From the NCBI RefSeq assembly GCF_002999335.1, contig NW_020312271.1, forward strand, positions 1 to 22,383: a DNA stretch of 22,383 nt, given 5' to 3'. Below are positions 9,551-21,111 of this stretch, piece by piece. Under the pieces are notes generated by a model that ran no database searches, had not been told where the DNA came from, and worked only from the letters and a program-made list of their open reading frames with translations. Source of the stretch: Cyclospora cayetanensis. Lineage: Eukaryota > Apicomplexa > Conoidasida > Eucoccidiorida > Eimeriidae. How positions within the stretch are numbered: the stretch's first letter is position 1; each line of letters begins with the position of its first letter. The position numbers were made by a program, and so were the translations under genes.

Positions 9551-10408
9551 AAGTGCTAGCCGATGTGCTCGTGCTAGAACCACTCTAGTCTTATGGCCAT
9601 GGCCGCATAAAAATTGCGTACGCTGAACGCAAATAAGCACCTCTCCAAACATATTCCACAGAACAGACCTCCGCATTGCATAAAGCACCAAATAGGCATA
9701 GCCCCATACTCACATAAGCGATTCCATTGCTGCTATTGATATTGCTGCTTCGACCACATGCAACACGACACGGCGACACCAACGCAGATTTAAGCACAGG
9801 ATCCCTACTGCCACTGGCTTCCAGACCACCTCCCAACTCAGCATCGTCCTCCAGGAGTCTACTACATGCACCAACGCCTGCTAGTACCCAGTAACACTCT
9901 GCACCACAGGTCTAGTACACCAGTGGTACCAAACATCACCTACAATACATTGCCTGCTTATCCGCCCGAACATCCAAACCGCACTTGGCATGCACAACTG
10001 ACTGCCTGAACATCGCCAACGCAGACCGGCATTACCAAATGCAAACCATCAGCGCAAACGCTGCATTCAGTAGAACAGCGAAACATGGAAGAACTAGAGC
10101 CATTCAAAGGTGCTTAGGCTCTCCTAAACAAGGATGTCGCTCGGTCCTCCAATTGTCGCTTTCAGCGTTGGCCACTGCAATAGATAATATCTTAGCGTGC
10201 AAGTGAAACACACTTCGAGTGCAGTGGGTAGCCTACTCCTCCCAGTGCGGCTGCACATAACAGTGCTAGCCTCAGCCTATATGCATAAGCTACAGGAACA
10301 AGTACATTCTACACACCACACCTTTGGATGCACAGACCGCACTGCCTGCGTCATGCAGCATCAAAATGTTCACCAGCCTCGAGATCGATTCCGCATCAAA
10401 GCGACGCC
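9551..10408 (+). repeat. Satellite unit R11 (858 bp, 36-bp shorter)
   Basis: Complete but the shortest unit. It lacks one of two GTGCTAGCC words and the 24 bp between them (33 bp), plus one AAC of CATAACAACAG. The single remaining GTGCTAGCC is at 10263-10271. It also carries CTCCAGGAGTCTACTACATG near 9849, a variant seen again only in R17, six units on. Confidence 0.96.
10258..10275 (+). other. Deletion junction between GTGCTAGCC direct repeats
   Basis: In other units GTGCTAGCC-ATCCC... is followed 33 bp later by GTGCTAGCC-TCAGCC. Here ACAGTGCTAGCCTCAGCC joins the left flank of the first to the right flank of the second, leaving one word (10263-10271). The neighbouring loss of AAC accounts for the remaining 3 bp of shortening. 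Confidence 0.85.
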
Positions 10409-11302
10409 AAGTGCTAGCCGATGTGTTCGTGTTAGAACCACTCTAGTCCTGTGGCCAACCTAGCATAAACATTCCATTTGCTGGAAACAACTGATCACTT
10501 CTCCAAACACATGCCATGAAGCAAGCCTCTGCATCTTACAAAGCACCAATTCAGCATGGCCCCATACTCACATAAACAGTTCTAGTGCTGCCATTGATAT
10601 TGTTGCTTTGACCTCATGCAATACGACATGACGACACCAACGCAGATTTACGAACAGGATCCATTCTGCCACTGGCTTCCAGACCACCTGCCAACTAAGC
10701 ACCGTCCTCCCAAACTCGCCTATACGCACGCACGCCTGAGAGTACCCAGTAACACTCCGCACCACAGGTCTAGTACACCAGTGGTACCAAAGATCACCTA
10801 TCACACATCCCCTGCTTATCCATACCCACACCCAAACCGCACGTGGATTCGACGACCAACTATCTGAACATCGGCAACGCAAAGTGGCATTACGAGATGC
10901 AAACCATCAGCGCATACGCTGCATTCAGTGTAACAGCGAAACATCAAACAACTAAAAGCATTCGAAGGTGCTTAGGCTCTCCTGAACGAGGATGCCGCCC
11001 GGTCCTCCTATTGTCGCTTTCAGCTTCCGAAACTGCAATAGATAATATATGGGCATCCAAGTGAAATACGCATTGAGTGCAGTGTGTAGCCTACTCCTCT
11101 CCGTAAGGCTGCACATAACAACAGTGCTAGCCATCCCACTGCAGCACACAAGATAGGTGCTAGCCTCACCCTACATGCATTACCTACAGGAAAAGGCACA
11201 TTCTGCACCCCACACCTTTGAATGCGAAGAGCGCACTCTCTGAGTCATGCAGCGTCCAAATATTCACCAGCCTCTAGATCAATTCCGCACCAAAGCGACG
11301 CC
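10409..11302 (+). repeat. Satellite unit R12 (894 bp)
   Basis: Complete unit. The core has two T substitutions (GTGTTCGTGTTAGAA), breaking the left dyad arm. From about 10788 it carries AAAGATCACCTATCACACAT and an ACGTGGATTCGACGACC segment, which mark the subtype shared with R13 and R19. From 11241 to its end it is identical to the end of R18. Confidence 0.96.
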
Positions 11303-12195
11303 AAGTGCTAGCCGATGTGCTCGTGCTAGAACCACTCTACTCTTATGGCCAACCTCGCACAGACATTCCATACGCTGTAAAGAACTGACCAATTCTCCAA
11401 ACACATGCCATGGAGCAAGACTCCGCATTGTATAAAGCGCCAAACCGGCATAGCCCCATACTCACATAGGCGATTCCATTGCTGCTATTGATATTGTTGC
11501 TTTAACCACATACAATACGACACGACGACACAAACTCAGATTTAAGCACAGGATCCCTACTGCCACTGGCTTCCAGACCACCTGCCAACTCAGCATCGTC
11601 CTCCCAAAGTCGATTGAATGCAAGGACGCCTGCTAGTACCCAGTAACACTCCGCACCACAGGTCTAGTACACCAGTGGTGCCAAAGATCACCTATCACAC
11701 ATCCCCTGCTTATCCATACCCACACCCAAACCGCACGTGGCTTCGATGACCGACTATCTGAACATCCCCAACGCAGACCGGCATTGCCAAATGCAAACCA
11801 TTAGCGCATACGCTGCATTCAGTGTAACAGCGAGACATAAAACAACTAAAACCACTCGAGGGTGCTTGGGATTTCCTGAACGAGGATGCCGCTCGGTCCT
11901 CCTATTGTCGCTTTCAGCGTCGGCCACTGCAATAGATAATATCTCAGCATGCAAGTGAAACACACTTTGAGTGCAGTGCGCAGCCTACTTCTCCCAGTGC
12001 GGCTGCACATAACAACAGTGCTAGCCATCCCACTGCAGCACAGGAGCTAGCAGCTGATCTGAGCTTACATGCATTACCTAGAGGAAATCCACATTCAGCA
12101 CGTCGCGCATGTGGATGCAAAGAGCGCACTGCCTGAGTCATGCAGCGTCCAAAAGTTCACCAGCCTTCAGATCGATTGCGCATTAAAGCGACGCC
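11303..12195 (+). repeat. Satellite unit R13 (893 bp; near-identical to R19)
   Basis: Complete unit. With the end of R12, positions 11241-11736 align without gaps to 16582-17077, and I count 8 differences in about 496 bp. Private markers shared with R19 include AAACTCAGATTTAAGC, AAGTCGATTGAATGC and CAGCACGTCGCGCATGTG (12096-12113). The right dyad arm is TCTAC. GGTACC is GGTGCC here. TATAAA at 11431-11436. Confidence 0.96.
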
Positions 12196-13087
12196 AAGTG
12201 CTAGCCGATGTGCTCGTGCTAGAACCACTCTAGTCTTATGGCCAGCTTCGCTTAAAGATTCCATACGCTGGAAACAATTGACCACTTCTCCGAAAACATG
12301 CCATGAAACAAGCTTTTAGATCATATGAAGCACCAGCTCGGCATTGCCCCATACTCACATAAGCAATTCCTTTGCTGCTTTTGATATTGGCGCCTTCAAC
12401 TCATGCAATACGACACTGCGACACCAACGCAGATTTAAGCACAGGAACCATTCTGCCACTGGCTCCCAGACCATCTCCCAACTCAGCATCGTCCTCCCAA
12501 AGTCGCCTATACGCGCGCACGCCTGCTAGTACCCAGTAACACTCTGCACCATAGATCTAGTAGACCAGTGGTACCAAACAACACCTACGACACATTGCCT
12601 GCTTATCCACACCCACACACAAACCGCACTTGGCTTGCACAACGCACTGCCTGAACATGGCCAACGCAGACCGGCATTACCAAATGCAAACCATTAGCGC
12701 ATACGCTGCATTCAGTGCAACAGTGAAAAATTAAGGAACTGCAGCCATTCAAAAGTCCTTAGGCTCTCCTGAACAAGAATGCAGCCCGGTCCTCCTATTG
12801 TCGCTTTCAGCCCCGGACACTGCAAGAAAACATCTCAGCATGCAAGTGAAACACACTTTGAGTGCAGTGCGCAGCCTACTCCTCCCAGTGCGGCTGCACA
12901 TAACAACAGTGCTAGCCATCCCACTGCAGCACAGAAGCTAGGTGCTGGCCTCAGCCTACATGCATTACCTACAGGAACATCCACATTCTGGACACCACAC
13001 CTTTGAATGCGAAGAGCGCACTCTCTGAGTCATGCAGCGTCCAAATGTTCACCAGCCTCTAGATCAATTCTCCATCAAAGCGACGCC
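12196..13087 (+). repeat. Satellite unit R14 (892 bp)
   Basis: Complete unit with consensus core. TTCGCTTAAAGATTCC (about 12246), AACAAGCTTTTAG (about 12307) and GCTTTTGATATTGGCGCC (about 12376) define a subtype shared only with R16. ACTGCGAC occurs near 12414. Confidence 0.96.
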
Positions 13088-13982
13088 AAGTGCTAGCCGA
13101 TGTGTTCGTGCTAGAACCACTCCACTCTTATGTCCAGCTTCGCACAAACATTCCATACGCTGTAAAGAACTGACCAATTCTCCAAACACATGGCATGGAA
13201 CACGCCTCCGCATTGTATAAAGCACGAATTTGCCATGGCCACATAGTCACATAAGCGATTCCATTGCTGCTATTAATATTGTTGCTTCGACCACATACAA
13301 TACGACACGACGACACAAACTCAGATTTAAGCACAGGAGCCCTACTGCCACTGGCTTCCAGACCACCTACCAACTCAGCATCGTCCTCCCAAAGTCGATT
13401 TAACGCAAGAACGCCTGCGAGTACCCAGTAAAACTCGGCACAAACAGGTCTAGTAGACCAGTGGTACCAAACAACACCTACGACATATTGACTGCTTATC
13501 CGCACCCACACCCAAACCGCACTTGGCTTGTACAACACACTTTCTGAACATCGCCAACGCAGACCGGCATTGCCAAATGCAAACCATTAGCGCAAATGCT
13601 GCATTCAGTAGAACAGCGAAACATCAAAGAACTCCAGCCACTCGAAGGTGCTTAGACTCTCCTGAACAAGGATGCCGTCCGGTCTTCCAATCGTCGCTTT
13701 CACCGTCGGCCACTGCAATAGATAACATCTCAGCATGCAAATGAAACACACCTTGTGTGGAGTCTGCAGCCTACTCCTCCCAGTGCGGCTGCACATAACA
13801 ACAGTGCTAGGCATCCCACTGCAGCACAGAAGCTAGGTGCTAGCCTCAGCCTACATGCATTACCTACAGGAACAAGCGTATCCTGTATCCCACACCTGTA
13901 GGTGCAAAGAGCGCACTGCCTGAGTCATGCAGCGTCCAAAAGTTCACCAGCCTTCAGATCGATTCCGCATCAAAGCGACGCC
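13088..13982 (+). repeat. Satellite unit R15 (895 bp)
   Basis: Complete unit whose first half resembles R13 and R19 (GCTGTAAAGAACTGACC, AAACTCAGATTTAAGC, AAAGTCGATT). The right dyad arm is TCCAC. CACAAACAGG near 13440 carries an insertion relative to CACCACAGG. TATAAA at 13216-13221. The minus-strand open frame 13128-13538 is a chance frame. Confidence 0.96.
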
Positions 13983-14873
13983 AAGTGCTAGGCAGTGTGC
14001 TCGTGCTAGAACCACTCTAGTCTTATGTCCGGCTTCGCTTAAAGATTCCATACGCTGGAAACAACTGACCAATTCTCCAAAAACATGCAATGAAACAAGC
14101 TTTTAGAGCATATGAAGCACCGATTCGGCATAACCGCATACTCATATAAACGATTCCATTGCTGCTTTTGATATTGGCGCCTTCAACTCATGGAATACGA
14201 CACGACGACACCAACGCAGATTTAAGCACAGAAGCCATTCTGCCACTGGCTTCCAGACCACCTCCCAACTCAGCATCGTCCTCCCAAAGTCGCCTAAAAG
14301 CACACACACCTGCTAGTACCCAGTAACACTCTGCACCACAGGTCTAGTACACCAGTGGTACCAAACAACACCTACCACACATTGCCTGCATATCCGCTCC
14401 AACATCCAAACCGCACTTGGCTTGCACAACACACTTTCTGAAAATGACCAACGCACACCGCCATTAGCAAATACAAATCATCAGCGCAAGCGCTGCATTC
14501 AGTAGAACAGTGAAACATCAAAGAATTCCAGCCACTCGAAGGTGCTCAGGCTCTCCTGCAGAAGGATGTCGTTCGGTCCTCCTATTGTCGCTTTCAGCGT
14601 CGGCCACTGCAATAGATAATATCTCAGCATGCAAGTGAAACACACTTTGAGTGCAGTGCGCGCCCTACTCCTCCCAGTGCAGCTGCACATAACAACAGTG
14701 CTAGCCATCCCACTGCAGCACAGAAGCTATGTGCTAGCCTCAGCCTACATGCATTACCTACAGGCACATCCAGATTCTGCACCCCACACCTGTGGAAGCA
14801 AAGAGCGCACTGCCTGAGTCATGCAGCATCCAAATGTTCACCAGCCAGATCGATTCCGCATCAAAGCGACGCC
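13983..14873 (+). repeat. Satellite unit R16 (891 bp)
   Basis: Complete unit. The opening word is followed by GGCAGTGTG instead of CCGATGTG, but the dyad is intact. It shares TTCGCTTAAAGATTCC, AACAAGCTTTTAG and GCTTTTGATATTGGCGCC with R14, two units upstream. The unit ends with CACCAGCCAGATCG, missing the usual CTC before CAGATCG. Confidence 0.96.
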
Positions 14874-15751
14874 AAGTGCTAGCCGATGTGCTCGTGCTAG
14901 AACCACTCTAGTCTTATGGGCAACCTCGCATAAAGATTCAATAGGCTGAAAACAACTGACCACATCTCCAAACAGATGTCAGGAATCAAGCCTCTGCATT
15001 GTATAAAGCACCGAATCGGCGTAGCCCCATACTCACATTAGCCCTTCTATTGTTGCCGTGACGGCATTCAACACGACACGACGACACCAGCGCAAATTTA
15101 AGCACAGGAGCCCTACTGCCACTAGCTTCCAGACCACCTGCCAACTCAGCATCGTCCTCCAGGAGTTTACTACACGCACCAACACCTGCTAGAACCCAGC
15201 AACACTCCGCACCACATGTCTAGGGGACCAGTAGTACCAAAGAACACCTAAAACGCATTGCCTGCTTATCCGAACCCACACGCAAAACGCACGTGGCTTG
15301 CACGACCCACAAACTGGATATCGAGAATGCAGACAGGCATTGCCAAATGCAAACCATCAGGGCATACGATGCATTCAGTGCAACAGCGATATATCGAACA
15401 AATACAGCCGCTTGAAGGTGCTTAGGCTCTCCTGAACAAGGATGCCCCTCGGTCCTCCAATTGTCGCTTTCAGCGTGTGCCACTGCGACAGATAATTTAC
15501 GATCATACAAGTGAAACAGACTTAGAGTGCAGTGTGCAGCCTACTCCTCCCAGTGCGGCTGCACTAACAACAGTGCTAGCCATCCCACTGTAGCACAGAA
15601 GCTAACAGCTGGCCTCAGCCTACATCCATTAGCTACAGGAAACAACACATTCTTTACTCCACACCTGTGCATGCAAAGAACGCACTGCCTGAGTCATGCA
15701 GCGTCCAAATGTTCACCAGCCTCTAGATCAATTCCGCATCAAAGCGACGCC
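14874..15751 (+). repeat. Satellite unit R17 (878 bp, 15-bp deletion)
   Basis: Complete but short unit. The usual TATTGCTGCTATTGA followed by TATTGTTGC is reduced to one TATTGTTGC (15048-15056). CTCCAGGAGTTTACTACACG near 15157 links it to R11. GAAACAGACTTAGAG and TAACAGCTGG (about 15604) link it to R3 and R8. GGTACC is lost (AGTACC). TATAAA at 15002-15007. Confidence 0.96.
15048..15056 (+). other. 15-bp deletion junction between TATTG-TGC repeats
   Basis: Other copies read TATTGCTGCTATTGA then TATTGTTGC. Here a single TATTGTTGC remains, so exactly the first repeat and its spacer (15 bp) are gone. This accounts for the 878-bp length of the unit. Confidence 0.8.
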
Positions 15752-16643
15752 AAGTGCTAGCCGATGTGCTCGTGCTAGAACCACTCTAGTCTTATGGCCA
15801 ACGAGTCATGACACTTCAGTTTCTGGAAACAACTGAACGCTTCTCCAAACACACGCCATAGAAAAAGCCTCTACATAATATAAAGCACAAATTTGGCATA
15901 GCCTCATACTCACATCAGCGATTCTATTGCTGCTATCCACATTGTTGCTTTGGCCACATCGAATACGACACGACGACACCAACGCAGATTAAAGCACAGG
16001 AGCCATTCTGCCACTGGCTTACAGACCAGCTCCCAACTAAGCATCGTCCTCCCAAAGTCGCCTACACGCAAGGATGCCTGCTAGTACCCAGTAGCACTCC
16101 GCACCACAGGTCTAGGGGACCAGTGGTACCAAACAACACCTACGACGCATTGCCTGCTTATCCACACCCACACCCGAACCGCACTTGGCATGCACAACAC
16201 ACTGCCTGAACATTGCCAACGCAGACCGGCATTGCCAAATGCAGACCATCAGCGCAAACGCTGCATCCAGTGCAACGGCGAAACATCAAAGAAATACAGC
16301 CATTCGACAGAGCCTAGGCTCTCCTGAACAAAGATGCCACTCGCTTTTTCAATTGTCGCTTTCAGCCTCGGCCACTGCATTAGATGATATCTCAGCATCC
16401 ACGTGAGGCACACTTCAAGTGCAGTCTGCAGCCTACTCCTCCCAGTACGTCTGCACTAACAACAGTGCTAGCCATCCCACTGCAGCACACAAGATAGGTG
16501 CTGGCCTCAGCCTACATGCATTACCTACAGGAACATCCACATTCAACACCCCACACCTATGGATGCAAAGAGCGCACTGCCTGAGTCATGCAGCGTCCAA
16601 ATATTCACCAGCCTCTAGATCAATTCCGCACCAAAGCGACGCC
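15752..16643 (+). repeat. Satellite unit R18 (892 bp)
   Basis: Complete unit with consensus core. CCAACGAGTCATGACACTTC (about 15797) is private to this copy. GCACTAAC has lost one A, as in R6, R17, R19, R23 and R24. From 16582 to its end it is identical to the end of R12. TATAAA at 15879-15884. Confidence 0.96.
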
Positions 16644-17536
16644 AAGTGCTAGCCGATGTGCTCGTGCTAGAACCACTCTACTCTTATGGCCAACCTCGCA
16701 TAAAGATTCCATTCTCTGTAAAGAACTGACCAATTCTCCAAACACATGCCATGGAGCAAGACTCCGCATTGTATAAAGCGCCAAACCGGCATAGTCCCAT
16801 ACTCACATAAGCGATTCCATTGCTGCTATTGATATTGTTGCTTTAACCACATACAATACGACACGACGACACAAACTCAGATTTAAGCACAGGATCCCTA
16901 CTGCCACTGGCTTCCAGACCACCTGCCAACTCAGCATCGTCCTCCCAAAGTCGATTGAATGCAAGGACGCCTGCTAGTACCCAGTAACACTCCGCACCAC
17001 AGGTCTAGTACACCAGTGGTACCAAAGATCACCTATCACACATCCCCTGCTTATCCATACCCACACCCAAACCGCACGTGGCTTCGACGACCGACTATCT
17101 GAACATCCCCAACGCAGACCGGCATTACCAAATGCAAACCATCAGCGCATACGCTGCATTCAGTGTAACAGCGAGACATAAAACAACTAAAACCACTAAA
17201 AGGTGCTTAGGCTCTCCTGAACAAGGATGCCGCCCGGTCCTCCTATTGTTGCTTTCACCGTCGGCCACTGCAATAGATAATATCTCAGCATGCAAGTGAA
17301 ACACACTTTGAGTGCAGTGCGCAGCCTACTCCTCCCAGTGCGGCTGCACTAACAACAGTGCTAGCCATCCCACTGCAGCACAGAAGCTATGTGCTGGCCT
17401 CAGCCTACATGCATTACCTACAGGAAAAAGCACATTCAGCACGTCGCGCATGTGCATGCAAAGAGCGCACTGCCTGAGTCATGCAGGAAGCAAGTGTTCA
17501 CCAGCGTCTAGATCAATTCCGCATCAAAGCGACGCC
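16644..17536 (+). repeat. Satellite unit R19 (893 bp; near-identical to R13)
   Basis: Complete unit and partner of R13. It carries the right-arm TCTAC change, GCTGTAAAG-type segment, AAACTCAGATTTAAGC, AAGTCGATTGAATGC, AAAGATCACCTATCACACAT and CAGCACGTCGCGCATGTG (17437-17454). Similarity to R13 falls from about 17200 on. TATAAA at 16772-16777. Confidence 0.96.
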
Positions 17537-18430
17537 AAGTGCTAGCCGATGTGTTCGTGCTAGAACCACTCTAGTCTTATGGCTAACCTAGCATAAACAT
17601 TCCACACGCTGGAAACTACTGACAACCTTTCTAAACACATGCCATAGAGCACGCCTCTACATAATATAAAGCACCAGTTCGGCATAGCCCCATACTCACA
17701 TAAGCGATTCTATTACTGCTATTGATGTTGTTGCTTTGACCACACGCAACTCGACACTGCGACACCAACGCAGATTAAAGCACAGGATCCCTACTGCCAC
17801 TGGCTTCCACACCACCTCCCAACTCAGCATTGTCCTCCCAAACTCGCCTATACGCACGCATGCCTGCTAGTACCCAGTAGCACTCCGCACCACAGGTCTA
17901 GTACACCAGTGGTACCAAACAACACCTACGACGCATTGCCTGCTTATCCGCTCCAACACCCAAGCCGCACTTGGCTTGCACTACCCACTTTCTATACATC
18001 GCCAACGCAGACCGGCATTGCCAAATGCAAACGATTAGCGCAAACGCTGCATTCAGTGCAACAGCGAAACATCAAAGAAGTCCAGCCACTCGAAGGTGCT
18101 TAGACTCTCCTGAACAAAGATGCCGCCCCGTCCTCCAATTGTCGCCTTCAACTTCGCCCACTGCAATAGATAATATCTCAGCATGCACGTGAAACACTCT
18201 TTGAGTGCAGTGTGTAGCCTACTCCTCCCCGTGCGTCTGCACATGAAAACAGTGCTAGCCATCCCACTGCAGCACAGAAGCTAGGTGCTGGCCTCAGCCT
18301 ACATGCATTACCTTCAGGAGAAACCACATTCTACACCCCACGACTACGCATGTAAAGAGCGCACTGCCTGAGTCATGCAGCGTCCAAATGTTCACCAGGC
18401 TCGAGATCAATCCCGCATCAAAGCGACGCC
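17537..18430 (+). repeat. Satellite unit R20 (894 bp)
   Basis: Complete unit with intact dyad. It is the first of the right-hand run in which all copies carry ACTGCGA near the middle of the first third (here about 17755). TATAAA at 17665-17670. The 3' part shows CACGACTACGCATGTAAAG, a divergent form of CACACCTTTGAATGCAAAG. Confidence 0.96.
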
Positions 18431-19324
18431 AAGTGCTAGCCGATGTGCTCGTGCTAGAACCACTCGAGTCTTATGGCCAACCGCGCATAAAGATTCCATT
18501 CTTTGGAAACAACTGACCACTTCTCCAAACACATGCCACGAGGCAAGCCTTTGCATCGCATGAAGCACCAATTCAGCAGAGACCCATACTTACATAATCG
18601 GTTCTATAGGTGCTATTGATATTGTTGCTTCGATCACATGCAATACGACACTGCGACACCAACGTAGATTTAACCACGGCAGCCATTCTGCCACTGGCAT
18701 CCACACCACCTCCCAACTCAGCATCGTCCTCCCAAAGTCGCCTATACGCACGCACGCCTGCTAGTACCCAGTAGCACTCCGCACCACATGTCTAGTACAC
18801 CAGTGGTACCAAACAACACCTACGACGCATTGCCTGCTAATCCGCTCCAACACCCAAACCGCACTTGGCTTGCAAAACGCACGTGCTGGACATCACCAAC
18901 GCAGACCGGCATTACCAAATGCAAACCATTAGCGCATACGCTGCATTCAGTGCAACAGCGAAACATCAATGAACTCCAGGCACTCGAAGGTTCTAAGGCT
19001 TTCCTGAACAAGGATGCCACTCAGTCCTCCAATTGTCGCTTTCACCGTCGGCCACTGCAATAGGTAATATCTCAGCATGTAAGTGAAACACTCTTTGAGT
19101 GCAGTGTGTAGCCTACTCCTCCCAGTGCGGCTGCACATAACAACAGTGCTAGCCATCCCACTGCAGCACAGAAGCTAGGTGCTAGCCTCAGCCTACATGC
19201 ATTACCTACAGGAACAAGTACATTCTGCACCCCACACCTGTGCATGTAAAGAGCGCACTGCCTGAGTCATGCAGCGTCCAAATGTTCACCAGCCTCGAGA
19301 CCGACTCTCCATCAACGCGATGCC
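18431..19324 (+). repeat. Satellite unit R21 (894 bp)
   Basis: Complete unit. The right dyad arm is TCGAG. ACTGCGAC is present, and from this unit on every copy has CCACATGTCTAG (here 18784-18795) instead of CCACAGGTCTAG. ACCAACGTAGATTTAACC near 18658 is private. Confidence 0.96.
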
Positions 19325-20219
19325 AAGTGCTAGCCGATGTGTTCGTGCTAGAAGGGCTCTAGTCTCATGGCCAACCTAGCATAAACATTCCATTTGCTGA
19401 AAAACAACTGAACGCTTCTCCACACACATGCCATGAAACAAGCCTCCGCATTGTATAAAGCACCAATTCGGCATACCCCTAAGCTCACATAAGTGGGAGT
19501 ATTGCTGCTATTGATATTCCTGCTCTGACCACATGCAACACGACACTGCGACACCAACGCAGATCTAAGCACAGGAACCCTACTGCCACTGGTTCCCAGA
19601 CCACCTCCCAATTCAGCATCGTCCTCCCAAAGTCGCCTATACGCACGCATGCCTGCTAGTACCCAGAAACACTCTGCACCACATGTCTAGTACACCAGTG
19701 GTACCAAACATCACCTACCACACATTGCCTGCTTATCCACCCCAACAACCAAACCGCACTTGGCATGCACAACTGACTGCCTGAACATGGCCAACGCAGA
19801 CCGGCATTGCCAAATGCAAACCATCAGCGCATACGCTGCATTCAGCGCAACGGCGAAACATCAAAGAACTCCAGCCACTAGAAGGTGTTTAGGCTCTCCT
19901 GAACAAGGATGCCGTCCGGTCCTCCAATTGTCGCTTTCACCGTCGGCCACTGCAATAGATAATATCTCAGCATGCAAGTCAAACACACTTTGAGTGCATT
20001 GTGCAGCCTACTCTTCCTAGTGCGGCTGCAGATGACAACAGTGCTGGCCATCCCACTGCAGCACAGAAGCTAGGTCCTGGCCTCAGCCTACATGCATTAC
20101 CTTCAGGAGAAACCACATTCTGCACCCCACACCTATGGGTACAGAGAGCGTACGTCCTGAGTCATGCAGCGTCCAAATGTTCACCAGCCTCCAGATCGAT
20201 TCCGCATCAAAGCAATGCC
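19325..20219 (+). repeat. Satellite unit R22 (895 bp)
   Basis: Complete unit. The dyad arms are intact around a changed spacer (CTAGA-AGGGC-TCTAG), as in R24. GCTGAAAAACAACTGAACGC (about 19396) recurs in R25. CCACCCCAACAACCAAACC (about 19738) recurs in R24. TATAAA at 19454-19459. Confidence 0.96.
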
Positions 20220-21111
20220 AAGGGCTAGGCGATGTGCTCGTGCTAGAAGCACTCTAGTCTCATGGGCAACCGCGCGTAAACATTCCATACGCTCGACACA
20301 ACTAACTAATTCTGCAAATGCATGCCCTGGGACAAGCCTCCGCATTGTATAGAGCACCAGTTCGCCATAGCCCCATGCTCACATAAGAGGTTCTATTGCT
20401 GCTATTGATATTCTTGCTTTGACCACATGCAATACAACACTGCGACACCAACGCAGATCTAAGCACAGGAACCATTCTGCCACTGGCTTCCACACCACCT
20501 CCCAACTCAGCATCGTCCTCCCAAAGTCGCCTATACGCACGCACGCCTGCTAGTACCCAGTAACACTCCGCACCACATGTCTAGTACACCAGTGGTACCA
20601 AACAACACCTACGACGCATTGCCTGCTTATCCACATCCACATCCGAACCGCACTTGGCTTGCACAACTGACTGCCTGAACATGGCCAACGCAGACCGGCA
20701 TTGCCAAATGCAAACCATCAGCGCAAACGCTGCATTCAATACAACAGCGAAACATCAAACAACTAAAACCACTAAAAGGTGCTTAGGCTCTCCTGAACAA
20801 GGATGCCGTCCGGTCCTCCTATTGTTGCTTTCACCGTCGGCCACTGCAATAGATAATATCTCAGCATACAAGGGAAACACACTTGAGTGCAGTGTGCAGC
20901 CTACTCCTCCCAGTGCGGCTGCACTAACAACAGTGCTAGCCATCCCACTGCAGCACAGAAGCTAGGTGCTGGCCTCAGCCTACATGCATTACCTACAGGA
21001 ACAAGCAAATCCTGCACCCCACAACCCTGAATGCAAAGAGCGCACTGCCTGAGTCATGCAGCATTCAAATGTTCACCAGCCTCCAGATCGATTCCGCATC
21101 AAAGCGACGCG
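20220..21111 (+). repeat. Satellite unit R23 (892 bp)
   Basis: Complete unit. The opening word is degenerate (AAGGGCTAGGCGATG), yet TCGTGCTAGAA and both dyad arms are kept, with spacer AGCAC. AGCATACAAGGGAAACACAC (about 20865) is shared only with R24. Confidence 0.96.

Noticed and set aside
13128..13538. 136-codon minus-strand open frame
   Set aside because: Equivalent stretches in neighbouring units are interrupted, and the sequence has no recognisable domain, signal peptide or membrane segment.
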